Of a DNA stretch of 64,000 nt, positions 55,044 to 64,000 are shown one piece after another. The stretch is taken from NCBI GenBank assembly GCA_946188395.1, contig CAMHUU010000004.1, positions 1-64,000 of the forward strand. The letters are read 5' to 3'. Every line of letters starts with the position of its first letter. The stretch's first letter is position 1. This DNA comes from an uncultured Prevotellaceae bacterium (GTDB lineage: Bacteria > Bacteroidota > Bacteroidia > Bacteroidales > Bacteroidaceae). The notes under the pieces are model-generated. The model was not told the origin of the DNA and made no database searches. It was given only the letters and a program-made list of their open reading frames with translations. A program made the translations under genes and the position numbers.

Positions 55044-56375
55044 TTACAGATTCCTTGCTAATTCCTTAAACTGCTCGCCACGGTCTTCCATGTTCTTGAA
55101 CAAGTCGAACGAGGCACAACAGGGTGACAACAGGACGGTCATACCGGGCTCGGCCATCTCATAACAGGCCTCGATACACTCCTTCATGGAGTGCGTATCA
55201 CGGAAAGGAATGCCTAATGAGTCGAAATTGTCATGCAGCTTCTGGTTATCGGCCCCAAGATACACCAATCCGGCACATTTCTCACGGACAAGCGGCTTGA
55301 TGGGGTCGTAGTCGTTGCCTTTGTCCTTGCCGCCAATGATGAGAATGGTCTTGGTCTTCATCGATTCCAAAGCATACCAGCAGGCATCGACATTGGTGGC
55401 TTTCGAGTCGTTGATATACTGTACACCACGAACTACGCAGACCTTCTCCAAACGGTGTTCTACACCGGGAAAATCGCTGAGCGACTTGCGAATGACCTCA
55501 TTCTTGATACCTGCCACATCTGAGGCGATACCAGCCGCCAGAGAGTTATAGATATTATGCTTCCCTGTCAAGCTCAAGGCCTCCTGTTCCATATTAAACG
55601 GCTCCGGCTGCTCAATCTTATACTGCCCTTCCTCAATATAACCGATACTGCCTTTCTCTTTTAGTTCTGAAAAAGGATACTGGATGGCTTTGATATCATA
55701 CTTCTCCAACTCCTTCTTGATGATGGGATCATCGTTCCAATAGATAAAGGCATCCTGAGGCGTCTGATTCTGGATGATACGCATCTTGGCATCGACATAG
55801 TTCTGCATCTTGAAGTCATAGCGGTCCAGATGGTCAGGAGTGATGTTTAGCAGGATGGCCACGTTGGCACGGAAGTCATACATATTGTCCAATTGGAAAG
55901 ACGACAGCTCGATGATGTAGTAGTCGTGCGGATCCTCGGCAACTTGCAGTGCCAAGGAATTTCCGATATTTCCGGCCAGACCGGCATCATAGCCTGCCTC
56001 CTTGAAAATATGGTAGATAAGACTGGTCGTTGTAGTCTTACCATTCGAACCCGTAATACATATCATCTTCGAACGCGTGTAACGACCAGCAAACTCTATC
56101 TCACTGACGATGTGGATACCTTTCTCCTTGATCTTGACAATCATCGGAGCGGTATCAGGAATGCCAGGACTCTTAATGACCTCATCGGCATCCAGAATCT
56201 TTTCTTCCGTATGATGCCCTTCCTCCCAGCTAATCTGGTGGTCGTCCATCAGTTTCTTATATTTGTCGTTAATCTTCGACATGTCACTGACAAACACATC
56301 GAAACCTTGCTTCTTGGCCAAGACGGCAGCTCCAGCTCCGCTCTCACCGGCTCCTAATATTGCTATCTTACTCAT
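55044..56375 (-). CDS. murD: UDP-MurNAc-L-alanine:D-glutamate ligase
   Basis: 443 residues with an N-terminal nucleotide fold (IAILGAGESGAGAAVLAKK), ATP loop TGSNGKTTTTSLIYH and HRLEKV/NDSKATN motifs of the Mur ligases. It adds D-Glu. Its start is preceded by degenerate CTCTAAACT-type words (56375-56415). Confidence 0.95.
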   Translation of the reverse strand: MSKIAILGAGESGAGAAVLAKKQGFDVFVSDMSKINDKYKKLMDDHQISWEEGHHTEEKILDADEVIKSPGIPDTAPMIVKIKEKGIHIVSEIEFAGRYTRSKMICITGSNGKTTTTSLIYHIFKEAGYDAGLAGNIGNSLALQVAEDPHDYYIIELSSFQLDNMYDFRANVAILLNITPDHLDRYDFKMQNYVDAKMRIIQNQTPQDAFIYWNDDPIIKKELEKYDIKAIQYPFSELKEKGSIGYIEEGQYKIEQPEPFNMEQEALSLTGKHNIYNSLAAGIASDVAGIKNEVIRKSLSDFPGVEHRLEKVCVVRGVQYINDSKATNVDACWYALESMKTKTILIIGGKDKGNDYDPIKPLVREKCAGLVYLGADNQKLHDNFDSLGIPFRDTHSMKECIEACYEMAEPGMTVLLSPCCASFDLFKNMEDRGEQFKELARNL

Positions 56376-56414
56376 TACACTCTAATCTTTAAACTCTAAT
56401 CTCTAAACCCTAAA

Positions 56415-57686
56415 CTATCTAATCTTCAACGTGATAATTGTTAATGCGGCTAATATGATGGAGGTAATCCAAAAACGAATGGTAATCTTCGACTCGTGGA
56501 ACGGGCGATGGGGCCAGCCCTTCAATATATAGGTACTGGTGGCGTCAAGTTGCGAATCAAGCTTACGGAAGGTATCATGGATAGGTGTTGCACGGAACAC
56601 ACGCACTCGCTTGCCTTTGCGCTTCTGTATCTTGAACCACTGTGTCTGGATAATCACACTCAGGCTTTCTACAAAGAAGATGCCACAAAGGATGATCAGC
56701 ATCAGTTCCTTATGGATAATGACAGCGCAAACACCAATGATACCACCAATGGTCAGCGAACCGGTATCACCCATAAAAATCTGGGCAGGGAAGGCATTAT
56801 ACCAAAGGAAACCAATCATCGCCCCAATGAAGGCAGAGAGGAATACTACCAACTCCTGGGAACCGGGAATATACATGATATCAAAATAGGCAGCATACAC
56901 GATGTGCGACGAGATATAGCAGAATATCAGCAACGCGGCACCTATAATAGCCGAATTTCCCGCACACATGCCATCCATACCATCATTCAAATTAGCTCCA
57001 TTCGACAAGGCTGTTACCACGAAAATGGTCATAATGACAAACAAAACCCATCCTGCAGCAACCTTATACTCGCCCAAGAAGGACATAATGTTTGAATAAT
57101 TCAGCGTGTGGTTCTTGATAAAAGGTATAGTAGTTTGTAGCGATTTGACCGCCTCAGCCTTGTGCTTTACGACAATCTCCTGATTCTGCTGAGATTCCGA
57201 AATATTCTCACGGACAACTGCATCGGGACTAAGCCAAAGAGTCAAGCCTACTATAAAACCAATAGAAACCTGTCCTATTATCTTATAGATGCCTTTCAGT
57301 CCATCCTTGTTCTTACGGAAAATCTTGATATAATCGTCCATAAAACCAAGGAACCCAAGCCAGATGGTAGTTACAATCATCAACAGCAAGTAGATGTTAC
57401 GCATACGTCCCAACAGCAGTACAGGTACTAGAATAGCAACAATAATGATAATACCGCCCATCGTGGGAACACCTTTCTTCTCTACGCCAAACGGGTCAAT
57501 ACTGGGGTCGCGGGCGGTCTCGGAAATGTTACGGCGCTTCATCCACTTAATAAAATATTCGCCAAACCATGCAGAGATAATCAGCGACAAAATCAACGCC
57601 AACAGCGAACGGAACGAGATGTACGACCAGAGGTGTGCACCAGGGATATTATACTGTTCTAAAAATCGGAAAATATAGTATAGCAT
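56415..57686 (-). CDS. mraY: phospho-MurNAc-pentapeptide transferase
   Basis: A 423-residue membrane enzyme with ten TM helices, FMDDYIKIFRKNK and NGANLNDGMDGMCAG carrying the catalytic aspartates, and a C-terminal ATPIHDTFRK loop. It makes lipid I. It is about 60 residues longer than the E. coli enzyme because of an extracytoplasmic insert (about residues 165-215), a feature I recall from Bacteroidetes MraY. Confidence 0.95.
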   Translation of the reverse strand: MLYYIFRFLEQYNIPGAHLWSYISFRSLLALILSLIISAWFGEYFIKWMKRRNISETARDPSIDPFGVEKKGVPTMGGIIIIVAILVPVLLLGRMRNIYLLLMIVTTIWLGFLGFMDDYIKIFRKNKDGLKGIYKIIGQVSIGFIVGLTLWLSPDAVVRENISESQQNQEIVVKHKAEAVKSLQTTIPFIKNHTLNYSNIMSFLGEYKVAAGWVLFVIMTIFVVTALSNGANLNDGMDGMCAGNSAIIGAALLIFCYISSHIVYAAYFDIMYIPGSQELVVFLSAFIGAMIGFLWYNAFPAQIFMGDTGSLTIGGIIGVCAVIIHKELMLIILCGIFFVESLSVIIQTQWFKIQKRKGKRVRVFRATPIHDTFRKLDSQLDATSTYILKGWPHRPFHESKITIRFWITSIILAALTIITLKIR

Positions 57687-57722
57687 ATTGTTTCGTTATT
57701 ACGATATTTCGTTATTACGGTA

Positions 57723-59180
57723 TTACGAAAGGCTAAAAACCTCTCTTACAATCTCACGGTCATCAAAATGGTGTTTCACACCCTTGATTTCCTGATAGTC
57801 CTCATGACCCTTTCCGGCGATGAGGATGACATCACCCTTCTGAGCCATCATACAGGCCGCACGGATGGCCTCCTTGCGGTCTACAATGCTAAGCACCTTC
57901 TTCATCTGCTGAGGATTGAGCCCTGCCAACATATCATTGATGATGTCCTGAGGTTCCTCGAAACGGGGATTGTCGGAAGTAATAATGACGCGGTCACTCT
58001 GCTTCACGGCTTCCTGAGCCATCAGCGGACGCTTGCCCTTGTCACGGTTGCCGCCAGCTCCACAAACAGTGATAATCTGACCACCCTTGCCGTCCAGCAC
58101 CTCATGAATGGCGTTAAGCACATTCTCCAAGGCATCGGGGGTGTGGGCATAGTCTACGATGGCCGTCACACCTTCTTGGGAACGGATGGGTTCCAAACGG
58201 CCTGCGACACTCTTTAACGTACTGAGTACCAAGAGAATGTCCTCGGGGCTCTTACCCAGCATCACGGCAGCACCATAGACTGCTAACAGGTTGCTGACAT
58301 TGAACTTGCCGATAAACTGCACTCCAACCTCGCGACCGTCAATCTCCAGATACATGCCTTCAAAATGGCATTCTATGATTCGGGCACGGAAATCGGCCAT
58401 CGTCCGCGTGCTATAGGTCTTCACCTGAGCCTTACAGTTCTGAACCATCACCGCACCATTCTTGTCATCAGCATTCGTAATGGCAAAGGCTTCCTTCGAC
58501 AACCCATCAAAGAAGGCTTTCTTGGCGTCGCGGTAGTTCTCGAAGGTCTTGTGATAGTCCAAGTGGTCGCGCGTCAGATTGGTAAACAGTCCTCCAGCAA
58601 ATGTCAGACCGCCAATACGCTGTTGGGCAATGGCATGACTGGAGCACTCCATAAAGGCATACTCACAACCAGCCTCCACCATTCGGGCCAACAACTTGTT
58701 GAGTTCAATGGGGTCTGGTGTGGTATGGTCTGCAGGAATCACCTCGTCTTCGATATAATTGCTGACAGTAGACAAAAGGCCACATTTGTGCCCGAACTTA
58801 CGGAACATATTATATAATAAGGTGGCGATGGTAGTCTTGCCGTTGGTTCCCGTCACACCCACCAGTTTCAGCTGCTTCGAAGGTTCGCCATAAAATACGG
58901 TGGCGACAGGACCCACAGTTGCCTCTGTCGACGCGACCTGCACATAGGTCACTCCGGCTTGCTGCTCTTCAGGAAGATCTTCACACAACACGGCAACAGC
59001 CCCCAACTCCAAAGCCTTGGAAATAAAGCGGTGACCATCGGTTTGCGTACCCTTGATAGCCACGAAAAGGTGGCCTTTCTCTATCTTACGGGAGTCAATA
59101 TTTACACCCGTGATGTCTACCGCCTCATTACCGATAATGGTCTGAGGAGTCACATTCTTCAATAGTTCTGTCAGCTTCAT
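57723..59180 (-). CDS. murE: UDP-MurNAc-tripeptide ligase MurE (meso-DAP type)
   Basis: 485 residues with the [21 protein letters not shown] loop near residue 110. The specificity motif DNPR (in [11 protein letters not shown]) marks addition of meso-diaminopimelate rather than lysine. HTTPDPIEL and ECSSHAIAQ are also typical. No murF is found nearby, so that step must be encoded elsewhere. Confidence 0.95.
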   Translation of the reverse strand: MKLTELLKNVTPQTIIGNEAVDITGVNIDSRKIEKGHLFVAIKGTQTDGHRFISKALELGAVAVLCEDLPEEQQAGVTYVQVASTEATVGPVATVFYGEPSKQLKLVGVTGTNGKTTIATLLYNMFRKFGHKCGLLSTVSNYIEDEVIPADHTTPDPIELNKLLARMVEAGCEYAFMECSSHAIAQQRIGGLTFAGGLFTNLTRDHLDYHKTFENYRDAKKAFFDGLSKEAFAITNADDKNGAVMVQNCKAQVKTYSTRTMADFRARIIECHFEGMYLEIDGREVGVQFIGKFNVSNLLAVYGAAVMLGKSPEDILLVLSTLKSVAGRLEPIRSQEGVTAIVDYAHTPDALENVLNAIHEVLDGKGGQIITVCGAGGNRDKGKRPLMAQEAVKQSDRVIITSDNPRFEEPQDIINDMLAGLNPQQMKKVLSIVDRKEAIRAACMMAQKGDVILIAGKGHEDYQEIKGVKHHFDDREIVREVFSLS

Positions 59181-59195
59181 ATATACCTTATATTA

Positions 59196-61328
59196 TTAAT
59201 GCATAACCAATACACACTCACTACCCTTGACAATAGCTTTGCCTGCAGGATAGCTCTGCGATTTCACCTTGCCGCGACCTTGCACACGAACTTTCAGTCC
59301 TCGACTTTCCAACTGGTAGACGGCATCTTTAGCACCCATACCTATTACATCTGGAGCAACGTTCTCGCCATACACCTTGGAAGAATGGTTCACGCGTTTG
59401 TCTACCCCCAACTCACCGAGAATGTAGTTGGCAGTTGTTGCATCGCCATTCTTTACATCGGGAATCACGAGGGAATTCTCATCATGGGCGTCATCCACAC
59501 TCAACTTCAGATGACGGGCCATCACGCCTTCGGCAATATGGTGGAACACGACACCACTCATACCACCACCCGAAGCAGGCAGTCCGGACTTCTTGATACA
59601 TACGATACAGGAATAACGGGGATTGTCTGCTGGGAAATAGCCCGCAAACGAAAGCCAGTATTGTACCACACCGCTCTTATATCCCGACTTACCCTGTGAC
59701 ACCTGGGCAGTACCTGTCTTTCCGGCAACCTTGAACAACTGGGAACCAGCCTTACGACCCAAGCCCTGGCTCACCACGTGTTCCAAAATGGTCTGCAAGG
59801 TCTTGAGGGCCTCCGGACGGGCAATGCGTTCCTTAATAACCTGTGGTTCAAACTCCTTGATGGTCTCACCATTTTTCACCACCTTCTTGACAAAACGTGG
59901 ACGCATCATCTTACCATTATTGGCAATGGCATTATAGAAAGTTACCGTATTAATGGGGGCTATCTGAGTTTCATAGCCTATCGACATCCAAGGCAACGTG
60001 GTGGCATACCAGTTATCATCATAGTGTCCGTTCTTCTTACGTTTTGGCATACGGATAAGGGGAGGACGGTAACCGGGAAGGATGTCCTGTAACTTCAAGT
60101 CTTCGCCAATACCCACACGGTAGAGTCCCTTGACATAACGCTCGGCCTCGTTATGGTAGAACTTATCGATGACATGACTGACACCGATATTCGAGCTAAC
60201 CTCCAGCGTACGGGCTACATTGATATCTCCATAGCCCCCACGGCGCCAGTTATGGTCTTTCATCTCACGGCCATACATCGGCATGACGCCTCCACCCGTA
60301 TGGATGATATAGCTGGTGTCTTGAGGATTCTTGCCCAACACACCATCGTCAAGGGCCACCAGAATAGAAGCGGTCTTAAACACAGAACCAGGCTCACAAC
60401 GATAGCTGATGGCTGAGTTGACGGCTTCAATATATTGGTCGTTCTCCGTACGCATCATATTAACTATGGCTTTGATGTCTCCCGTCTCTACTTCCATCAG
60501 GATAGCCACACCCATCTCGCCATGAACCTCTGGCCTTCTCAGCATGTCCAACAACGAACGCTCTGCCAGGTCTTGCATATTAACATCAATGGTGGTCACA
60601 ATATCACAACCATCGACAGGCAGCGTCACGGGGATATTCATATATTTGTTCAGCACCTTACGGCGACCGGTAATACCGGGAATGCCACGAAGGATGGAGT
60701 CGTTCGAGAGTTCCAGACCATAGTAAGCCGAATCCTTGGCACCATACAGACCGCCAATGGTACGTAAGGCCAGCGAACCGAACGGACGGCGGCGGGAATT
60801 ATAGGTCTCATAGGTAAAGCCGCTCTTGTAGCGAGGCATATTTAAGAAAGGCAGTTCACTGACCTCCACAAAGGTGTTGTAGTCGATACGACGGGGCCAG
60901 ATATTCCACCAACGCGAACCCTTGCTGCCGTCTTTGTTCACCTTATGGCGACCTTCCTCCAAATCATGTTTAAATTCTGCCGCACTCTTCTTGGGAAAAA
61001 TCCTATGCAGACCGTCGCATAGCGAATCGACCTTGTCTAACCACAACGAGTCATCCTTCGCAAAAGCAGCAGCTTGGAAATCAATGAAAATTTTATATTC
61101 CGGAATGGAGGTGGCCATCAACTGTCCGTCACAGCTGAGGATGTTACCTCGGTTGGGCTTCACGCTGACACTGTCGCGCTTCAGACGGTCGGCGACCTCC
61201 GTCCAATACTGCTTCTTGGCAGTCATGATATAGAGGGCCTTGCCGATAACAGCAATTCCGATGATTGTCAGCAGCACGGCAATCATCATATAGCGAGGCA
61301 TCACCTTGTCATTGTTAAAACTACTCAT
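59196..61328 (-). CDS. ftsI: septal penicillin-binding protein with PASTA domains (FtsI)
   Basis: A 710-residue class B PBP: one N-terminal TM helix, a dimerisation region, then a transpeptidase with the SxxK motif EPGSVFK (S315, K318), SSN (SSNIG) and KTG (AGKTGTAQV). Two C-terminal PASTA-like repeats follow (LVIPDVKNGDATTA and APDVIGMGAKDAVYQLESRG). It cross-links septal peptidoglycan with FtsW. It follows the small ftsL-like gene, as expected for the dcw order. Confidence 0.94.
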   Translation of the reverse strand: MSSFNNDKVMPRYMMIAVLLTIIGIAVIGKALYIMTAKKQYWTEVADRLKRDSVSVKPNRGNILSCDGQLMATSIPEYKIFIDFQAAAFAKDDSLWLDKVDSLCDGLHRIFPKKSAAEFKHDLEEGRHKVNKDGSKGSRWWNIWPRRIDYNTFVEVSELPFLNMPRYKSGFTYETYNSRRRPFGSLALRTIGGLYGAKDSAYYGLELSNDSILRGIPGITGRRKVLNKYMNIPVTLPVDGCDIVTTIDVNMQDLAERSLLDMLRRPEVHGEMGVAILMEVETGDIKAIVNMMRTENDQYIEAVNSAISYRCEPGSVFKTASILVALDDGVLGKNPQDTSYIIHTGGGVMPMYGREMKDHNWRRGGYGDINVARTLEVSSNIGVSHVIDKFYHNEAERYVKGLYRVGIGEDLKLQDILPGYRPPLIRMPKRKKNGHYDDNWYATTLPWMSIGYETQIAPINTVTFYNAIANNGKMMRPRFVKKVVKNGETIKEFEPQVIKERIARPEALKTLQTILEHVVSQGLGRKAGSQLFKVAGKTGTAQVSQGKSGYKSGVVQYWLSFAGYFPADNPRYSCIVCIKKSGLPASGGGMSGVVFHHIAEGVMARHLKLSVDDAHDENSLVIPDVKNGDATTANYILGELGVDKRVNHSSKVYGENVAPDVIGMGAKDAVYQLESRGLKVRVQGRGKVKSQSYPAGKAIVKGSECVLVMH

Positions 61329-61357
61329 CTCTTATTTCTCATTACTCATTTCTCATT

Positions 61358-61786
61358 TCATTCAGGGATCTGAATGATATAGGGCGGCTGGTCGGCCTGA
61401 TGCAACAGCGAGTCCTGATTTTGTTTCAAAATGTCCAGCACATGGCTTTCGCGACACTTCTCCGTCAGTGTGCTCGACGAGGAGAGAGCCTTGTACTTGG
61501 CACCGGTCAGCGTTTTCTCCAACTTATCGATGGCTATCATGTCCTGCTGACACTGATAACGGAAGGCAACATAGACAATGGAAAAGAGGACAATCAGTAC
61601 AAACAGCCATATTTGCGAGCGAACCACCTCTGTTGTCAGCAGATCGCCACCCAAGATGGTGCGCAGGTTCAACTGACCGGAGGGTTTCGGATCTTCCTCG
61701 CTGGCCGACTCTTTAATCAGTTGAATCGTCTCTTTGAGCGAACTCTCTTCTTGTTTCTTTTCTTCTTTTATCTTGTCTTCTTCCAT
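61358..61786 (-). CDS. ftsL: FtsL-like divisome protein
   Basis: A 142-residue bitopic protein: an acidic Lys/Glu-rich cytoplasmic tail of about 60 residues, one TM helix (SQIWLFVLIVLFSIVYVAF), and a short coiled-coil region. Sequence similarity to FtsL is always weak, so the name rests on position between rsmH and ftsI and on topology. The gap to rsmH is 1 bp. Confidence 0.75.
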   Translation of the reverse strand: MEEDKIKEEKKQEESSLKETIQLIKESASEEDPKPSGQLNLRTILGGDLLTTEVVRSQIWLFVLIVLFSIVYVAFRYQCQQDMIAIDKLEKTLTGAKYKALSSSSTLTEKCRESHVLDILKQNQDSLLHQADQPPYIIQIPE

Positions 61787-61787
61787 A

Positions 61788-62726
61788 CTATACTTTTTCT
61801 GCTATTCTCAATTTCGCACTACGACTGCGGGGATTGCGCTGCTGCTCTTCCTCTGTGGGCGTCGTGACCTTATTGACCAGCCGATAGGGCGACGAGATGC
61901 GTCCGAAGAAATCCTGCTCCACCTTCCCCTCGGCATTGCCCGCCTTCATCACATTCTTCACGATACGATCCTCTAGCGAATGGTAGGTGATGATGCTCAG
62001 CCGTCCACCTTCGCGAAGCAGGTCGGTAGCCCCTTTCAGCATGTCACGCAAGGCGTCCATCTCGTGATTCACCTCTATGCGCAGCGCCTGATACAACCGA
62101 GCCATGTCTTTCTTCAATTGAGTATTGACAATTGACAACTGAGAATTTTCCTGCTGCACGTCAACACCCAGTGCCGTCAGAAACTCACTTGTAGTTTCTA
62201 TACATTGTCTATTCCTGTAACCTACAATGGCCTTGGCAATGCGACGGGCATTCTTCAACTCTCCGTAGAGATAGAACACATCGGCCAACTGCTCCTCACT
62301 ATAGTTGTTGAGGATATCTGCCGCAGTCTGTCCTGCACGCTTATTCATTCTCATATCCAGCGGGGCATCAAAACGAAAGGAGAACCCGCGTGTCTCGTCG
62401 TCGAAATGGTGACTCGAGACACCCAGATCGCCTAAAAGACCATCTATCTGCTCCACGCCATAGTAGCGCATCCACTGGCTGATATATCTAAAGTTGCTGC
62501 GAACGAAGGTAAATCTATCATCATCGACGATATTTTTCTCCGCATCGGCATCTTGGTCAAAGCTATACAGATGACCATTCTTCCCCAATCGCGACAGAAT
62601 TTCCTTTGAATGACCACCACCGCCAAAAGTTACATCCACATAAATGCCGTCGGGCTGGATATCCAGCCCGTCGACGCTCTCTTTCAGGAGAACAGGAACG
62701 TGGTATGTTTCAGCGGTCGTTATCAT
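61788..62726 (-). CDS. rsmH: 16S rRNA C1402 N4-methyltransferase
   Basis: 312 residues beginning YHVPVLLKESVDGL, with the SAM motif YVDVTFGGGGHSKEIL, DLGVSSHHFDD and LRIEVNHEMDAL, as in RsmH (MraW). It methylates the ribosomal P site. About residues 188-204 (QQENSQLSIVNTQLKK) replace a variable loop and are encoded by CAATTGACAA-type repeat words at 62112-62155. Confidence 0.94.
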   Translation of the reverse strand: MITTAETYHVPVLLKESVDGLDIQPDGIYVDVTFGGGGHSKEILSRLGKNGHLYSFDQDADAEKNIVDDDRFTFVRSNFRYISQWMRYYGVEQIDGLLGDLGVSSHHFDDETRGFSFRFDAPLDMRMNKRAGQTAADILNNYSEEQLADVFYLYGELKNARRIAKAIVGYRNRQCIETTSEFLTALGVDVQQENSQLSIVNTQLKKDMARLYQALRIEVNHEMDALRDMLKGATDLLREGGRLSIITYHSLEDRIVKNVMKAGNAEGKVEQDFFGRISSPYRLVNKVTTPTEEEQQRNPRSRSAKLRIAEKV

Positions 62727-62747
62727 TGTTCGGCGTTATTGAAAAGT

Positions 62748-63200
62748 TCACTCTTGCTCCACCATCATGAGCTGTTCGAGGGCATTGCCGAAATCTTCCG
62801 GCTTCATCTGCTGTTCTTCAACCTTGCGGCTGCTCCAGATCTCTATGGTATCATCCATGCCAACGAACTTCACGTCCTGATCGATTTCTGCCATACGCAG
62901 GTAGCGCTTGGGAATCAGAAAACGCCCGTTACCATCGAGGGTCAACAATTCCACTTCCGACACAAACTGTCGGAACACCTGTTGCTCCTGACGGTTCCAG
63001 CGGTTCAGACGGGCTCTCAGCATATCCATTTGTTCGTTCCATACGCTTTCAGGATAAAGCACCAGACAAGACTGGAACACATCCTTGCGCAACACAAGGC
63101 GTTCCTCACCTCCCGCCTGCAAAACCTTGCGGAAGATAGCGGGAAGGAAAGCACGTCCCTTCACGTCTAATTTGGCCTCTATGTTACCTAAAAAACGCAT
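62748..63200 (-). CDS. mraZ: transcriptional regulator MraZ
   Basis: 150 residues with two SpoVT/AbrB-like halves: MRFLGNIEAKLDVKGRAFLPAIFR and a later LTLDGNGRFLIPKRYLRMAEI. MraZ binds repeats in its own promoter and represses the dcw genes. Three such repeats are present just upstream, so autoregulation is well supported. The final acidic stretch is somewhat longer than in E. coli. Confidence 0.94.
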   Translation of the reverse strand: MRFLGNIEAKLDVKGRAFLPAIFRKVLQAGGEERLVLRKDVFQSCLVLYPESVWNEQMDMLRARLNRWNRQEQQVFRQFVSEVELLTLDGNGRFLIPKRYLRMAEIDQDVKFVGMDDTIEIWSSRKVEEQQMKPEDFGNALEQLMMVEQE

Positions 63201-63231
63201 ATGTACATCTTATATTTTAAGAATTTGGGTG

Positions 63232-63274
63232 CAAAGATAATTATTTTCCCCCACAATCCCCCACTTTTCTCCAC
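63232..63274 (-). promoter_or_regulatory. dcw promoter with three MraZ-box repeats
   Basis: On the minus strand three 10-bp direct repeats GTGGAGAAAA, GTGGGGGATT and GTGGGGGAAA (63274-63245) lie just before TATCTTTG (63239-63232). The GTGGG core at 10-bp period is the known MraZ operator design. The boxes occupy the -33 region, where no TTTG is present, so bound MraZ would block polymerase. Confidence 0.82.
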
Positions 63275-63356
63275 TTTTTTTAGTGAATATTTTATAAAAA
63301 GTTACTTTCTTGCACATTTTTCCGAAAAAGTGCAATCATTTCTGAAGAAAAAGCAT

Positions 63357-63364
63357 TATCTTTG
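63357..63364 (+). promoter_or_regulatory. -7 box of the acyltransferase gene
   Basis: TATCTTTG 28 bp before the ATG at 63392; no clear -33 element. Confidence 0.5.
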
Positions 63365-63391
63365 CATCGTTTTAGGGACAATCATAGAGAA

Positions 63392-64000
63392 ATGGCAGAG
63401 ATTACAGCAAAGACCATTGACATTGATCAGATACTTAAGAACAAGATGGGCTCCAAAGCAAAATGGATTCCCAGTCCCCTCGTTTCGTGGCTTAAGCGCA
63501 TCGCACACCAGGATCAGGTGAACGGTTTTCTGTGGGAGGCACGCGACAAAGTCGGCACTCCTTGGTTGGAAGCCTGCGTAGAGTATCTGCAGATGACACT
63601 TCAAGTGGAGGGAATGGAGAATCTGCCCTCTAAAGACGATGGTCGTCTCTATACCATTGTGTCCAATCACCCCTTGGGAGGTATCGATGGTGTAGCTCTA
63701 GGAGCCGTCATTGGTCGTCATTTCGATTCACGGTTCCGCTATCTGGTTAACGACCTGCTCATGTATCTGCCAGGATTGGCTCCACTCTGCATCCCTATCA
63801 ACAAGACAGGACACCAAGGGCGCAACTTCCCTGCGATGGTGAAGGCCGGATTCGAAAGCGACAACCACATGCTGATGTTCCCTGCGGGCATTTGTTCACG
63901 ACGCCATCATAAGGTCATCAGGGACATTCCCTGGTCGAAGACGTTTATTTCCAAAAGCGTAGAATACGAGCGTGACGTGGTACCCATCCATTTCAGCGGA
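63392..64000 (+). CDS. lipid O-acyltransferase (PlsC-like), 3' end beyond window
   Basis: 203 codons are visible. The motif VSNHPLGGIDGVALG (NHxxxxD) is the catalytic site of glycerolipid-type acyltransferases, and FPAGICSRR matches the second substrate block. It resembles the Bacteroidales acyltransferases often annotated as hemolysin-type or glycerol acyltransferases, which includes the O-acyltransferase of glycine-lipid synthesis (GlsA). Whether it is GlsA depends on the next gene, which is outside the window. Confidence 0.8.
   Translation, partial: MAEITAKTIDIDQILKNKMGSKAKWIPSPLVSWLKRIAHQDQVNGFLWEARDKVGTPWLEACVEYLQMTLQVEGMENLPSKDDGRLYTIVSNHPLGGIDGVALGAVIGRHFDSRFRYLVNDLLMYLPGLAPLCIPINKTGHQGRNFPAMVKAGFESDNHMLMFPAGICSRRHHKVIRDIPWSKTFISKSVEYERDVVPIHFSG

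Overview
The window looks like chromosome of a Bacteroidales bacterium, most likely a gut or rumen Prevotellaceae (Prevotella-like). Supporting signs are SusC/SusD-type outer-membrane genes, a fructan utilisation locus with a DUF4960-type surface lipoprotein, DUF4421- and DUF6266-like proteins, a dcw cluster without murF or ddl, and many promoters of the Bacteroidetes form TTTG-N19/20-TAnnTTTG with no Shine-Dalgarno sites.

1-18.3 kb is accessory DNA. It holds an edge-truncated DUF6266-like gene, the wreck of a Bro-N/Fic gene between 45-bp direct repeats, several candidate small RNAs, dinD, and a type II-C CRISPR-Cas9 locus (tracrRNA, cas9, a cas1 that has lost its catalytic half, cas2, and an array of 10 spacers). 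Unrecognised genes follow, with a 6S-like RNA among them, then a DUF3987/VirE-N helicase-primase-like operon and an M15 peptidase. The RNA part of the CRISPR system can be read in full. tracrRNA and pre-crRNA are both on the minus strand, each with a near-perfect promoter and an intrinsic terminator. The array is therefore transcribed toward cas2, starting at its degenerate repeat.

18.3-22.3 kb, minus strand: an FMN-binding lipoprotein, a DUF4421 outer-membrane protein, a DNA/RNA non-specific endonuclease and a secreted histidine acid phosphatase.

22.4-42.8 kb, plus strand: a signalling operon followed by a fructan PUL. The operon encodes an orphan NMT1-like binding protein, a Cache/TPR/SpoIIE phosphatase, a TPR histidine kinase, and a membrane-spanning periplasmic-binding-protein/AraC regulator. 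The PUL holds susC (disrupted here), susD, a surface glycan-binding protein, a uracil permease, a GH32 fructanase, an MFS sugar transporter and a fructokinase. The signal peptide of the glycan-binding protein contains five 7-bp units where four would be in frame, so it looks like a phase-variable gene caught OFF. The glycan-binding protein/permease gap (36.45-37.44 kb) is full of G-quadruplex motifs, tandem hairpins and tandem repeats.

43.0-47.6 kb: metH and metF, a one-carbon/methionine pair. 47.6-63.2 kb, minus strand: the division and cell-wall cluster in the order mraZ-rsmH-ftsL-ftsI-murE-mraY-murD-ftsW-murG-murC-ftsQ-ftsA-ftsZ, with three MraZ-box repeats upstream of mraZ. A lipid acyltransferase runs off the right end.

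A recurrent theme is short degenerate oligonucleotide repeats found both between genes and, in frame, inside essential or conserved genes (metH, rsmH, the DUF3987 gene, the AraC regulator).
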